Assembly (NCBI GenBank): GCA_013335425.1
Contig: JAAXVQ010000129.1
Coordinates: 1-6,200, forward strand
Source: Candidatus Firestoneibacteriota bacterium
GTDB lineage: Bacteria; Oederibacteriota; JAAXVQ01
Direction: 5' to 3'
DNA: 6,200 bases
Shown here piece by piece: positions 1 to 6,173 of this stretch. Every line of letters begins with the position of its first letter. Position 1 is the stretch's first letter. The notes below the pieces were generated by a model. The model did not search any database, was not told the DNA's origin, and saw only the letters and a list, made by a program, of their open reading frames with translations. A program made the translations under genes and the position numbers.

Positions 1-1
1 G

Positions 2-631
2 GCCTTGGCCGAATATCAAAAAGTCGTCAGCTTGGGGGTGGATGACCCGGATGTCTATTACAATCTGGGCAACATGTATCTGCGTTTGGGACAAATTGCC
101 CGGGCGGAACTTGCCTATGAGCGCGGCCTGCAATTGTCTCCCCGCGACCAGGACCTGAAGGCCAATTTTCGTCAAGCGGCCGGTTGTGTCGCCGGCGAAG
201 CTTCCTGGGAGGGTTGGACGGGTACGGCTTTCGGTTGGTCCGTTTACCAATCGTTGACCGTCAACGAACTTAGTGTTCTGGCCTCGATTTTTTACTCAGT
301 GGCCGCAGGCATGTTCTTCGCGGCTTGGTTTTGGCCGGGAGCGGCGTTTTGGCTGCGGCGCAGCGGATTTGTTCTGCTGGCAGCGGCGCTGTTGGCGGGT
401 GTTTGGGGAGCAGGGCGCTATACAGAACCGCAATGGCTGCGGCGCGCTTTGGTGTTTTCCGGTTCCGCCGAGGTCCGCTCCCGCCCTTATGCGGACGCAG
501 AGGTGTTGTTTACGATCCCCGAAGGCACGCGAGTAAAAACGGAGCGCGAGGAAGACGAGTGGGTGGAAGTGCAATTATCGCACAACCGCCATGGATGGGT
601 GAAGCAGGCCAGCGTGGTAAAAGTCGATTAG
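2..631 (+). CDS. TPR and SH3 domain membrane protein, BatE-like (5'-truncated)
   Basis: The reading frame is open to the left edge, so the gene starts upstream and the TTG at 5 is not a credible start. Counting from that TTG, residues 1-55 hold a partial and a complete tetratricopeptide repeat (YYNLGNMYLRLGQIARAELA). Two hydrophobic segments follow at about 88-110 and 121-137, then a bacterial SH3 domain at about 148-205 ending in HGWVKQASVVKV. This order (TPR, membrane segments, SH3) matches BatE-like proteins encoded with BatA/BatB/BatD, which are thought to form an envelope complex; the SH3 part may bind peptidoglycan or partner proteins. No other bat gene is visible, so the family name rests on architecture alone and an unrelated TPR-SH3 protein is possible. 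The stop is TAG at 629-631. Confidence 0.65.
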   Translation, partial: ALAEYQKVVSLGVDDPDVYYNLGNMYLRLGQIARAELAYERGLQLSPRDQDLKANFRQAAGCVAGEASWEGWTGTAFGWSVYQSLTVNELSVLASIFYSVAAGMFFAAWFWPGAAFWLRRSGFVLLAAALLAGVWGAGRYTEPQWLRRALVFSGSAEVRSRPYADAEVLFTIPEGTRVKTEREEDEWVEVQLSHNRHGWVKQASVVKVD

Positions 632-652
632 ATCGTGCAAAGCGACCGCATC

Positions 653-667
653 GCGGGCTTCGCCCGC
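653..667. other. GC-rich hairpin after the TPR/SH3 gene
   Basis: A perfect 6-bp stem (GCGGGC, loop TTC, GCCCGC) lies 21 bases after the stop codon at 631. In the + direction it is followed by an A-rich stretch with only a short T run, so it is not a canonical intrinsic terminator. It may protect the 3' end of the upstream mRNA or belong to a dispersed repeat. Confidence 0.4.
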
Positions 668-692
668 AATGAAAATTTTGAAAAAATTTCCG

Positions 693-760
693 CCGGAACC
701 CGATCTTTGCGGGAACGGAGGATAAGATCGACAGCCTTTACAGACCAGGGGTTCCATCGG
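693..760 (+). other. Possible structured leader of the 64-aa gene
   Basis: Two nested complementary pairs are visible: GGAACCC (695-701) with GGGTTCC (749-755), and inside it GATCTT (702-707) with AAGATC (724-729). CCG (693-695) and CGG (758-760) could add an outer pair. The structure ends about 17 bases before the Shine-Dalgarno sequence of the next gene. I recognise no riboswitch class. No convincing sigma-70 promoter is visible between 632 and 788, so the region may be transcribed from upstream. Confidence 0.25.
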
Positions 761-788
761 TTTATAAATAAAATGCAAGGGGCCCGTC

Positions 789-983
789 ATGAACACGTCT
801 ACAATGCCGGAGAACAATCCCCGGCGTCAAGCATATCAGTTCATCATCCTGCTCATCGGCATCCTCATGAGCCTGCTCTATAAACATTCGTGGGGGTATA
901 TTCAACTGCTGGTGGTGAGCCTGCAAGTTTTGGCGCTACCGGCGTTTCTGCGGGTCCGCCGGGCAGCCGCCCGGGGACTTTAA
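789..983 (+). CDS. Small two-TM membrane protein, function unknown
   Basis: The 64-residue product has two hydrophobic segments, about residues 18-33 (FIILLIGILMSLL) and 37-54 (YIQLLVVSLQVLALPAFL), separated by a short KHSWG turn. The N-terminus carries PRRQ and the C-terminus RVRRAAARG. By the positive-inside rule both ends should face the cytoplasm, giving a helical hairpin in the inner membrane. The start is supported by AAGGGG at 777-782, six bases before the ATG. The gene lies in the same direction as the TPR/SH3 gene, 157 bases downstream, and its TAA stop (981-983) overlaps the stop of the convergent cupin gene. I do not recognise the family. The ribosome-binding site, the clear hydrophobic pattern and the tight fit against the next gene argue that it is real. 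Confidence 0.6.
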   Translation: MNTSTMPENNPRRQAYQFIILLIGILMSLLYKHSWGYIQLLVVSLQVLALPAFLRVRRAAARGL

Positions 984-1297
984 GGCTTGGGAGACATAAA
1001 ACTTAACACCACCAGCGGTTCAGACCCGTGATTGTGGATGGCATGCACTTCCTCGGGCAGCACCAGCACGACCGAATTTACTTCGGCCAGCACTGATTCC
1101 GTGCCCACGGAGATCTGCGCTTCGCCCTCCAAAACCATCAGGTACTCGGCGGAAAACGGGTGGGTATGTTCGGTCATGGCCTGCCCGGGTTGGAACGTAT
1201 ACATAAATTGAGCGGCGGTGTCCGTGGAAAAAACCACGGAGCGCCCGAATTTTTCCGGCTGGAAATTAACGTGCTGGTCAAGGTGCTGGATGCGCAC
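980..1297 (-). CDS. Small single-domain cupin protein
   Basis: The 105-residue protein is one beta-barrel cupin domain. Cupin motif 1 reads GQAMTEHTHPFSAEYLMVLEG, split here as G-x5-HTH-x4-E-x6-G, which gives two histidines and a glutamate as metal ligands. Motif 2 follows as PEEVHAIHN, with the third histidine and the trailing asparagine. Proteins of this size usually bind a divalent metal and act as small dioxygenases, isomerases or ligand sensors; nothing here shows the substrate. The start is GTG at 1297, chosen because GGGAGG (complement of 1306-1311) lies eight bases upstream. That site touches the TAG stop of the preceding membrane-protein gene, and the gap is only 13 bases, so the two are probably co-transcribed and may be translationally coupled. 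The TAA stop is at 982-980. Confidence 0.85.
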   Translation of the reverse strand: MRIQHLDQHVNFQPEKFGRSVVFSTDTAAQFMYTFQPGQAMTEHTHPFSAEYLMVLEGEAQISVGTESVLAEVNSVVLVLPEEVHAIHNHGSEPLVVLSFMSPKP

Positions 1298-1310
1298 TTT
1301 TGCCGCCTCC

Positions 1311-2096
1311 CTAAGAAACTGCGGATGCCGGGCGCAGCTTCTGAAGCAGCCAGGCCAACGGGAAGAAAACCAGATTGCCCAAGAGCAAAATCAGCAACAC
1401 CGTGGGCAAAGTCCCCCAAAGCGGATAACCGGTCAACAACAGCGCGCTGTAAAGAAATATCAAAAAGATGACATCGACCACCAGAATCTGGGCCAATTGA
1501 ATGCGGACATTGGAAAGCACGGCCATGTTCAGAAACCAAAAAACCACAAAAACCAACCCCAACAGGAAGAGCCCCTGGGTCAACAAAGTTTTCTGCCAAT
1601 GTTGCGAACGCTGGGAAATCACAGTCAGCAAATCGTCTTTGGTTTTGGCAATCATAAACAGAGAAAAGCCGGAACGCGAGGTGCGCCAACCGAGCATGTG
1701 CACGGGTTCGTTGTAAAAATATCCCCCCAAAGAGGTGGCGGACTCGGGGGCGCCCAACGCCAGCACCTCGACAGCGCCGGTGGCGTCGGTAAAAGTCGAA
1801 GGGGCGAGCTGGGATATGGCGGCGGTAGGGAAAAGAGGGTCGCCTTTTTTACCGGAGGCGGCATTCACGGGTCCTACCAAGTAAAGCACGTTGTTAAAAC
1901 CGGAGATGGGCAATTTCTGCAAGTCGGCGGCCTTCCCCGGGCCTTTTTCCACGGTGGCGTAGGCATGCAGAAATTGACTGGGCAGAAAGAGGGCCCGCAT
2001 GATGAGGAACATCCCGCCTATGAGCACCAAAGCCGACAAGAGCAAGGCAAAGCGCAGAACCGCCGGCAAAGAGCGGGGAGATGACGCAGCGCACAT
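1311..2096 (-). CDS. Four-TM membrane protein with an extracytoplasmic domain, function unknown
   Basis: The protein has 261 residues from the ATG at 2096. Predicted layout: TM1 at about 14-35 (FALLLSALVLIGGMFLIM), a soluble region at about 36-167 probably outside the cytoplasm, then three closely spaced TM segments at about 170-193, 199-222 and 228-251, and a short basic tail. The layout of one TM, a soluble domain and three C-terminal TMs resembles TMEM43-type proteins, but I see no diagnostic motif and do not assign the family. The ATG at 2120 is in frame but less likely: the strong AGGAGG lies between the two ATGs, seven bases before the one at 2096, and 2120 is only a few bases from the predicted transcript start. 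It is the first gene of a probable two-gene operon with the cupin. The stop is TAG. Confidence 0.75.
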   Translation of the reverse strand: MCAASSPRSLPAVLRFALLLSALVLIGGMFLIMRALFLPSQFLHAYATVEKGPGKAADLQKLPISGFNNVLYLVGPVNAASGKKGDPLFPTAAISQLAPSTFTDATGAVEVLALGAPESATSLGGYFYNEPVHMLGWRTSRSGFSLFMIAKTKDDLLTVISQRSQHWQKTLLTQGLFLLGLVFVVFWFLNMAVLSNVRIQLAQILVVDVIFLIFLYSALLLTGYPLWGTLPTVLLILLLGNLVFFPLAWLLQKLRPASAVS

Positions 2097-2103
2097 AGGT
2101 AAG

Positions 2104-2109
2104 CCTCCT
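2104..2109 (-). promoter_or_regulatory. Ribosome-binding site fixing the start at 2096
   Basis: On the - strand this reads AGGAGG, followed by seven bases and then ATG at 2096. It lies inside the reading frame that would begin at the upstream ATG (2120), so it decides for the shorter protein. Confidence 0.8.
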
Positions 2110-2132
2110 GAGGAGAACATCGACGTAATGAA

Positions 2133-2162
2133 ATTATATAGGCAGTGTTTGGCTTACGGCAA
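2133..2162 (-). promoter_or_regulatory. Sigma-70-type promoter of the membrane protein-cupin operon
   Basis: On the - strand a perfect -10 box TATAAT (complement of 2133-2138) is preceded by an 18-base spacer and a -35 box TTGCCG (2157-2162, 4 of 6 consensus). The transcript would start near 2126, leaving a leader of about 30 bases before the ATG at 2096. It lies between the nrdJ stop and the next gene, so this operon can be expressed independently of nrdJ. Confidence 0.65.
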
Positions 2163-2193
2163 GCTCTTTTTCAGGCAGCGGTCTCGGGGGCTG

Positions 2194-4443
2194 TTATCCG
2201 CAACGGGAAAAACCGCAGGTGCGGCAGAGCATGCAGCCTTCCTCGTGCTCCAGAGTTCCGCCGCACTCCGGACAAGCCCCGGCCAATTTGTCCAGGGCGG
2301 AGAGCCCGTGGGAAGAAGGAATGTCTTCCGTGTCTTCTTTGCCTTCCCTCCAGTTTAAATAACGTTCCAAGACCACGCCCAAGCCGTCGGGACAGGAAAG
2401 CACCATGCCGCCTTTTTGCCAGGAAGGGTGAGGGCAGCGGATGCCGCGCAGATTCTTGGTAATGGCTTGAGGGTTGACCCCGGCGCGCAAAGACAGGGAG
2501 ATCAAGCGGGCAATGGCTTCCGATTGGGACGCCGCGCATCCGCCGGATTTACCCATTTGCGTGAAAACTTCGCAGAGCCCTGCTTCGTCGTGGTTTAGGG
2601 TCACATACAGATTGCCGCAACCGGTTTTAATTTTCTCCGTCCGCCCGAAAGTGATGTCGGGACGTTTGCGGGGTTCGATTTTGTCTTCGCCCTCCTCCGC
2701 GGCGGGAGCCTTGGCTGTGCCGACGGAGAGCACCTGGCCTTCGCGGGAACCATCGCGGTAGATGGTGACCCCTTTGGTGTTGAGTTTGAAAGCCTCTTCA
2801 AAAACGTTTTCCACGTCCGTGGGTGTGGCGGATCGCGGAAAATTCACGGTCTTGGAAACCGCGTTATCCGTGTGCCGTTGGAACGCGGCCTGCATGCGGA
2901 TATGCCAGAGGGGTTCGATGTCATGAGCGGTTACGAAAACTTTTTTTACTTCTTCCGGCACGGCCGCCAGTTCATGCACGGAACCCTGACGCACCACCCC
3001 GGCAATGAGCTCGGGGGAGTGAAAACCGCCGAGCAGCGCCGCCTGCTCGAAAATGGGGTTGACCTCGGTCAAACGGTCGTTGTCCATGACCGTACGCACA
3101 TAAGCCAGCGCAAAGAGCGGTTCGATGCCCGAGCTGACCCCGGCTAAGATGCTGATGGTGCCTGTAGGTGCAATCGTGGTTGTGGTGGCGTTGCGCAAAA
3201 GCCGCTCGCCCGGGTAGCGGCTCTCGGCAAAAGCCGGAAAAGCGCCGCGCGTCAGAGCCAGTTCATGCGACATTTGCTTGGATTCATCGTCGATGAAGTT
3301 CATCAAACCCTCGCCCATTTGCAGGGCGCGTTCGGAATTGTAGGGAATCCCCAGCTTAAGCAGCAAATCCGCAAAACCCATCACACCCAGCCCGATCTTA
3401 CGGTTGGTTTTAACCCGTTGGTCGATTTGTTCCAACGGGAAGGAGGAGACGTCGATAACGTTGTCCAGAAAGTGCACGGCCGTGCGGACCACGCGTTTTA
3501 GGCGGGCATAGTCAACCACGCGGGTGCCGTCTTTTTCCATGGTCATCAGCGACAGATTGACGGAGCCCAAGTTGCAGGCTTCGTAAGGCAATAGGGGCTG
3601 TTCGCCGCAGGGATTGGTGCTTTCGATTTCACCCTGGGCCGGCGTGGGATTGGCGGCGTTGATCCGGTCGATAAAGACCACTCCCGGTTCGCCGGTTTTC
3701 CAGGCGCTTTCCACAATTTGGTTGAACACGTCGCGGGCGTTGAGCGTGCCCACGGGACGACGCGTGCGCGGGTTGAGCAGTTCATAATCCGCGTTATCCT
3801 GGAGCGCCTGCATGAACACGTCGGTGATGGCCACGCTGATGTTGAAGTTGGTCAGCTCCCGCGTATCGTTTTTACAGGCAATAAATTCCATGATGTCGGG
3901 GTGATCGACGCGCAAGATCGCCATGTTGGCGCCGCGCCGGGTGCCGCCCTGTTTGACCGCCTCGGTGGCGGCGTTGAACACCTTCATAAAAGAAACCGGG
4001 CCGCTGGCGCAACCGTTGGTGGTGCGTACCAAATCGTTCTTGGGGCGGATGCGGGAAAAAGAAAAACCCGTCCCGCCGCCGCTTTTATGGATCAAGGCCG
4101 CATTTTTAATGGTGTCGAAAATGGACTGCATGGAATCTTCGACCGGGAGCACGAAGCAAGCCGAGAGCTGCTGAAGATCCCGGCCGGCATTCATCAGCGT
4201 GGGGGAATTGGGCATAAACTCCAGGTTGGCCATCAGAGCATAAAACTCTTCGGTCAGCGCCTCCACATCCGCGGAAGGGTGGTAGGTGCGGTCGGGCAAG
4301 GCGATGTTTTCGGCCACCCGGCGGAACATCTGTTCGGGTGTTTCGGTGATCTTGCCTTCGTCATCGCGTTTCAAGTAGCGCCGTTCCAAAACCGTAATGG
4401 CATTGGCCGTCAGTTGCAGGGGATGTTTGGTTTCTAAAGACAT
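2194..4443 (-). CDS. nrdJ: Adenosylcobalamin-dependent class II ribonucleotide reductase
   Basis: NrdJ reduces ribonucleotides to deoxyribonucleotides for DNA synthesis in the cytoplasm. It uses adenosylcobalamin to make its thiyl radical, so it needs neither oxygen nor a second subunit. The 749 residues show the full class II plan. An N-terminal RNR domain covers about 1-85. The catalytic barrel follows, with NSPTLMNAG (79-87), redox Cys96 in [18 protein letters not shown] (121-130), GGTRRGANM (166-174), N277-P-C279-G-E281 with the radical cysteine, redox Cys290 eleven residues later in [12 protein letters not shown], and PTGTISI (426-432). A TSCPD-type domain covers about 600-700. The C-terminus is cysteine-rich (C724, C727, C737, C740, C743, C748) and supplies the electron-shuttle pair and a probable zinc site. 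AGGAGG nine bases upstream supports the ATG. No class I or III reductase or NrdR gene lies in the window. Confidence 0.97.
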   Translation of the reverse strand: MSLETKHPLQLTANAITVLERRYLKRDDEGKITETPEQMFRRVAENIALPDRTYHPSADVEALTEEFYALMANLEFMPNSPTLMNAGRDLQQLSACFVLPVEDSMQSIFDTIKNAALIHKSGGGTGFSFSRIRPKNDLVRTTNGCASGPVSFMKVFNAATEAVKQGGTRRGANMAILRVDHPDIMEFIACKNDTRELTNFNISVAITDVFMQALQDNADYELLNPRTRRPVGTLNARDVFNQIVESAWKTGEPGVVFIDRINAANPTPAQGEIESTNPCGEQPLLPYEACNLGSVNLSLMTMEKDGTRVVDYARLKRVVRTAVHFLDNVIDVSSFPLEQIDQRVKTNRKIGLGVMGFADLLLKLGIPYNSERALQMGEGLMNFIDDESKQMSHELALTRGAFPAFAESRYPGERLLRNATTTTIAPTGTISILAGVSSGIEPLFALAYVRTVMDNDRLTEVNPIFEQAALLGGFHSPELIAGVVRQGSVHELAAVPEEVKKVFVTAHDIEPLWHIRMQAAFQRHTDNAVSKTVNFPRSATPTDVENVFEEAFKLNTKGVTIYRDGSREGQVLSVGTAKAPAAEEGEDKIEPRKRPDITFGRTEKIKTGCGNLYVTLNHDEAGLCEVFTQMGKSGGCAASQSEAIARLISLSLRAGVNPQAITKNLRGIRCPHPSWQKGGMVLSCPDGLGVVLERYLNWREGKEDTEDIPSSHGLSALDKLAGACPECGGTLEHEEGCMLCRTCGFSRCG

Positions 4444-4450
4444 GCTAAAA

Positions 4451-4464
4451 CCCCTCCTTTGGGG
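4451..4464 (-). promoter_or_regulatory. nrdJ ribosome-binding site within a possible hairpin
   Basis: On the - strand the leader reads CCCC AAAGGA GGGG. The Shine-Dalgarno AGGAGG (complement of 4453-4458) lies nine bases before the ATG, and its GG end is part of a four-pair C/G stem with a six-base loop. Folding would partly mask the ribosome-binding site. Two more small hairpins are possible upstream in the leader: TGTC/GACA (4468-4479) and AAGC-TTCG-GCTT (4491-4502). Confidence 0.45.
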
Positions 4465-4510
4465 ATCTGTCAGCAGACAAGCAGGCGGGAAAGCCGAAGC
4501 TTGGGGTTGT

Positions 4511-4539
4511 ATGTTAAGCCCTCAGCAGCCGGGTGTCAA
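4511..4539 (-). promoter_or_regulatory. Probable nrdJ promoter
   Basis: On the - strand a perfect -35 box TTGACA (complement of 4534-4539) is followed by a 17-base spacer and TAACAT (4511-4516, 4 of 6 of the -10 consensus). The transcript would start near 4504, giving a leader of about 60 bases. That is too short for a cobalamin riboswitch, and I see no clear NrdR box. Confidence 0.55.
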
Positions 4540-4568
4540 GTTTTCTCCCAGCCGAGGATATTTTTGTC

Positions 4569-4597
4569 TTGTCTTAATTTTCGACCCCGGTTATAAT
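4569..4597 (+). promoter_or_regulatory. tRNA-Arg (and probably tadA) promoter
   Basis: TTGTCT (4569-4574, 4 of 6 of the -35 consensus), a 17-base spacer and a perfect TATAAT (4592-4597) place the start near 4604, about four bases before the mature tRNA. It faces away from the nrdJ promoter. No terminator is evident between the tRNA and tadA, so the transcript probably continues into tadA and tRNA-Ser. Confidence 0.75.
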
Positions 4598-4607
4598 CCA
4601 CTTTCTC

Positions 4608-4684
<77 letters not shown>

Positions 4685-4689
4685 CTTAA

Positions 4690-5265
<576 letters not shown>

Positions 5266-5266
5266 C

Positions 5267-5358
5267 GGAGAGATGTCCGAGCCCGGTTTAAGGAGCACGC
5301 CTGGAAAGTGTGTAGGCGCTAAAACGCCTCGGGGGTTCGAATCCCCCTCTCTCCGCCA
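5267..5358 (+). tRNA. tRNA-Ser, anticodon GGA, CCA encoded
   Basis: This is a class II tRNA with a long variable arm. The acceptor stem pairs GGAGAGA (5267-5273) with TCTCTCC (5348-5354). The anticodon stem is CACGC/GTGTG with loop CTGGAAA, so the anticodon GGA reads UCC and UCU. The variable arm is AGGCG/CGCCT with loop CTAAAA, and the T arm GGGGG/CCCCC with loop TTCGAAT. The discriminator is G5355 and CCA is encoded at 5356-5358. The D loop, with CCC before the conserved GG, is rather long but workable. The 5' end is one base after the tadA stop, so RNase P processing would also set the end of the tadA mRNA. The last 21 bases recur at 5487-5507. Confidence 0.96.
5338..5358 (+). repeat. 21-bp direct repeat, left copy (within tRNA-Ser)
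   Basis: This runs from CGAAT of the T loop to the encoded CCA. It is identical over 21 bases to 5487-5507; the flanking bases differ on both sides (T/C on the left, G/T on the right). It is the attL-like copy and keeps the tRNA intact. Confidence 0.9.
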
Positions 5359-5507
5359 GATTATTCCCTCCGACAAAATAGTCGGGGATTCGAAGCGAGA
5401 GAGCGCCGAGCGAAGAGCGAGGAAAAGCCCTCAGGGCGTCAGCGAACGAGGTGGGGCTGCGCAGCGAGCGCTGCGAGCGAAGTAGCCGAATCCCCCTCTC
5501 TCCGCCA
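5359..5507. mobile_element. Putative mini-element inserted at the tRNA-Ser 3' end (149 bp, non-coding)
   Basis: The 149 bases after the tRNA end with an exact 21-base copy of the tRNA 3' end (T-loop to CCA), as expected of an element that integrates in a tRNA gene and restores its end. Near the left end, TCGGGGATTCGAA (5382-5394) matches the tRNA T arm (5329-5341) at 12 of 13 positions. It is also the inverse of the right end: GGGGATTCG (5384-5392) against CGAATCCCC (5487-5495). The middle carries seven GCGA motifs on the + strand, a hairpin at 5460-5475 (CGCAGC/GCTGCG) and a small one at 5427-5437. Another hairpin, at 5368-5387, lies at the left edge. I see no credible gene, so any recombinase would have to act in trans. 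A decayed larger element or a local duplication of the tRNA tail are the alternatives. Confidence 0.55.
5487..5507 (+). repeat. 21-bp direct repeat, right copy (orphan tRNA-Ser 3' end)
   Basis: This is an exact copy of the tRNA-Ser 3' end without the rest of the tRNA. It is followed directly by TTTTTT (5508-5513). If it is the attR-like copy, the ancestral tRNA was followed directly by this T run. Confidence 0.9.
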
Positions 5508-5535
5508 TTTTTTCGCCCTTGGGCGAAAAAATGGC
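5504..5535. repeat. Perfect 15-bp inverted repeat
   Basis: GCCATTTTTTCGCCC (5504-5518) and its exact complement (5521-5535) are separated by TT. The left arm begins with the last four bases of the duplicated tRNA end. The T run lies on the 5' arm and the A run on the 3' arm on either strand, the reverse of an intrinsic terminator, so transcription termination is not the obvious role. An RNA-stabilising hairpin or a protein-binding palindrome is possible. Confidence 0.75.
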
Positions 5536-5603
5536 AATCTGTTTTCTACTTTCGACTCTCGCGATTTTTGGGTGATTTTTCGATTTGGAACGTGGGGTTA
5601 TTT

Positions 5604-6071
5604 ATGAAAAATATACTTATCAGCCTTTTGCTCTTGGGATTGTTCGTCCTGTCTCCCTTGTCCGCGCAAGCCAAAAGCAGCGTGGTGGGCTTCTGAGGTA
5701 TGATGGGCGACACCACCGGTGTCTCTTTTAAATATTACATCAATCGGCACATGGCTTTTGATTTGGCCGCGGGCTTGGCCTCGGGTTACGATGTTTTTCC
5801 GGGCATCTCCACCCACGCCGACATCATGTGGACGGACGAAATGGTGAAAGTTCCTGAGGGCGCATTGCTGTTTTACTTCGGCGGCGGGGCTTTTTGGGCA
5901 CAGGATACGTTTTCCCGGGTTGAGACCGGGTTTCGCGCCCTAACCGGAGCGGAATACTTTTTTCATAATTCCAAGTGGGGCGCCTTTGTGGAATTGGCGC
6001 CAACTTTGATCGTAACCCATTCTCCGGGCATAAATTTGCACGGCGCTATTGGCGCTAGGTACTATTTTTAG
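5604..6071 (+). pseudogene. Outer-membrane beta-barrel-like protein, broken by one in-frame TGA
   Basis: The ATG at 5604 starts a clear Sec signal peptide, MKNILISLLLLGLFVLSP, with cleavage likely after SAQA. Seven residues later the frame meets TGA (5694-5696). The same frame then runs open to TAG at 6069-6071. The body from 5700 (123 residues from its first ATG) looks like a small beta-barrel: short alternating strands, glycine and aromatic residues, SFKYYINRHMAFDLAAG near the front, and a closing strand GAIGARYYF with the terminal Phe typical of outer-membrane barrels. Restoring one codon would give a protein of 155 residues with leader. Translation from ATG 5700 alone would lack the leader and probably not reach the outer membrane. 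GGGG about seven bases before 5604 is a weak ribosome-binding site. A real nonsense mutation, a sequence error or recoding are all possible; the protein's role is unknown. Confidence 0.7.
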
Positions 6072-6123
6072 TCAGGTATCTCCATTTTGTTCGGGGATAA
6101 AGCGTAAAAAAAGTAAAAGATAC

Positions 6124-6152
6124 TTGCCAGGCCTGCGGCAGTTGCTTAGAAT
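6124..6152 (+). promoter_or_regulatory. tRNA promoter embedded in the terminator hairpin
   Basis: TTGCCA (6124-6129, 5 of 6 of the -35 consensus), a 17-base spacer and TAGAAT (6147-6152, 5 of 6 of the -10 consensus) place the start near 6159, about 15 bases before the tRNA. The -35 box overlaps the left arm of the terminator and the -10 box lies in its loop. Confidence 0.7.
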
Positions 6153-6171
6153 AAGGCCTGGCGGTTTTTTT
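6126..6171 (+). terminator. Intrinsic terminator after the beta-barrel gene
   Basis: GCCAGGCCT (6126-6134) pairs perfectly with AGGCCTGGC (6154-6162) around a 19-base loop. Two bases later there are seven Ts (6165-6171). It lies 54 bases after the stop at 6071 and ends three bases before a tRNA gene. Confidence 0.85.
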
Positions 6172-6173
6172 AA

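Noticed and set aside
653..680. GCGGGC/GCCCGC hairpin as an intrinsic terminator of the TPR/SH3 gene
   Set aside because: It is followed by AATGAAAATTTTG, not by a T run, in either direction.
1218..2084. Long + strand open frame opposite the membrane protein and cupin genes
   Set aside because: Its predicted product is a low-quality mix of Q, G, R and H with no domain, while the opposite strand has TM segments, a cupin motif, ribosome-binding sites and a promoter.
2153..2171. Terminator-like GCTT/AAGC hairpin followed by TCTTTTT on the + strand
   Set aside because: The stem is only four pairs, no + strand gene precedes it, and it overlaps the -35 box of the - strand promoter.
3718..4437. 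Long + strand open frame opposite nrdJ
   Set aside because: It lies wholly within highly conserved nrdJ coding sequence and is a shadow of its codon use.
2194..4443. Genome-wide recoding of TGA
   Set aside because: The stop-codon usage allows it, but nrdJ contains many Gly and Trp codons and no TGA, so frequent recoding is not supported.
5273..5485. Open frame from inside tRNA-Ser into the mini-element
   Set aside because: It starts within a tRNA; PRGFESPSLR is simply the translation of the tRNA T arm and tail, a well-known false ORF.
5451..5603. Open frame joining the mini-element to the beta-barrel signal peptide
   Set aside because: The true start is the ATG at 5604, which begins a canonical signal peptide; the upstream part is non-coding repeat.
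5694..5723. Selenocysteine insertion at the TGA
   Set aside because: A 6-bp hairpin (GACACC/GGTGTC) lies at a suitable distance, but its loop ACC lacks the expected G, and selenocysteine at the start of an outer-membrane barrel makes little sense.
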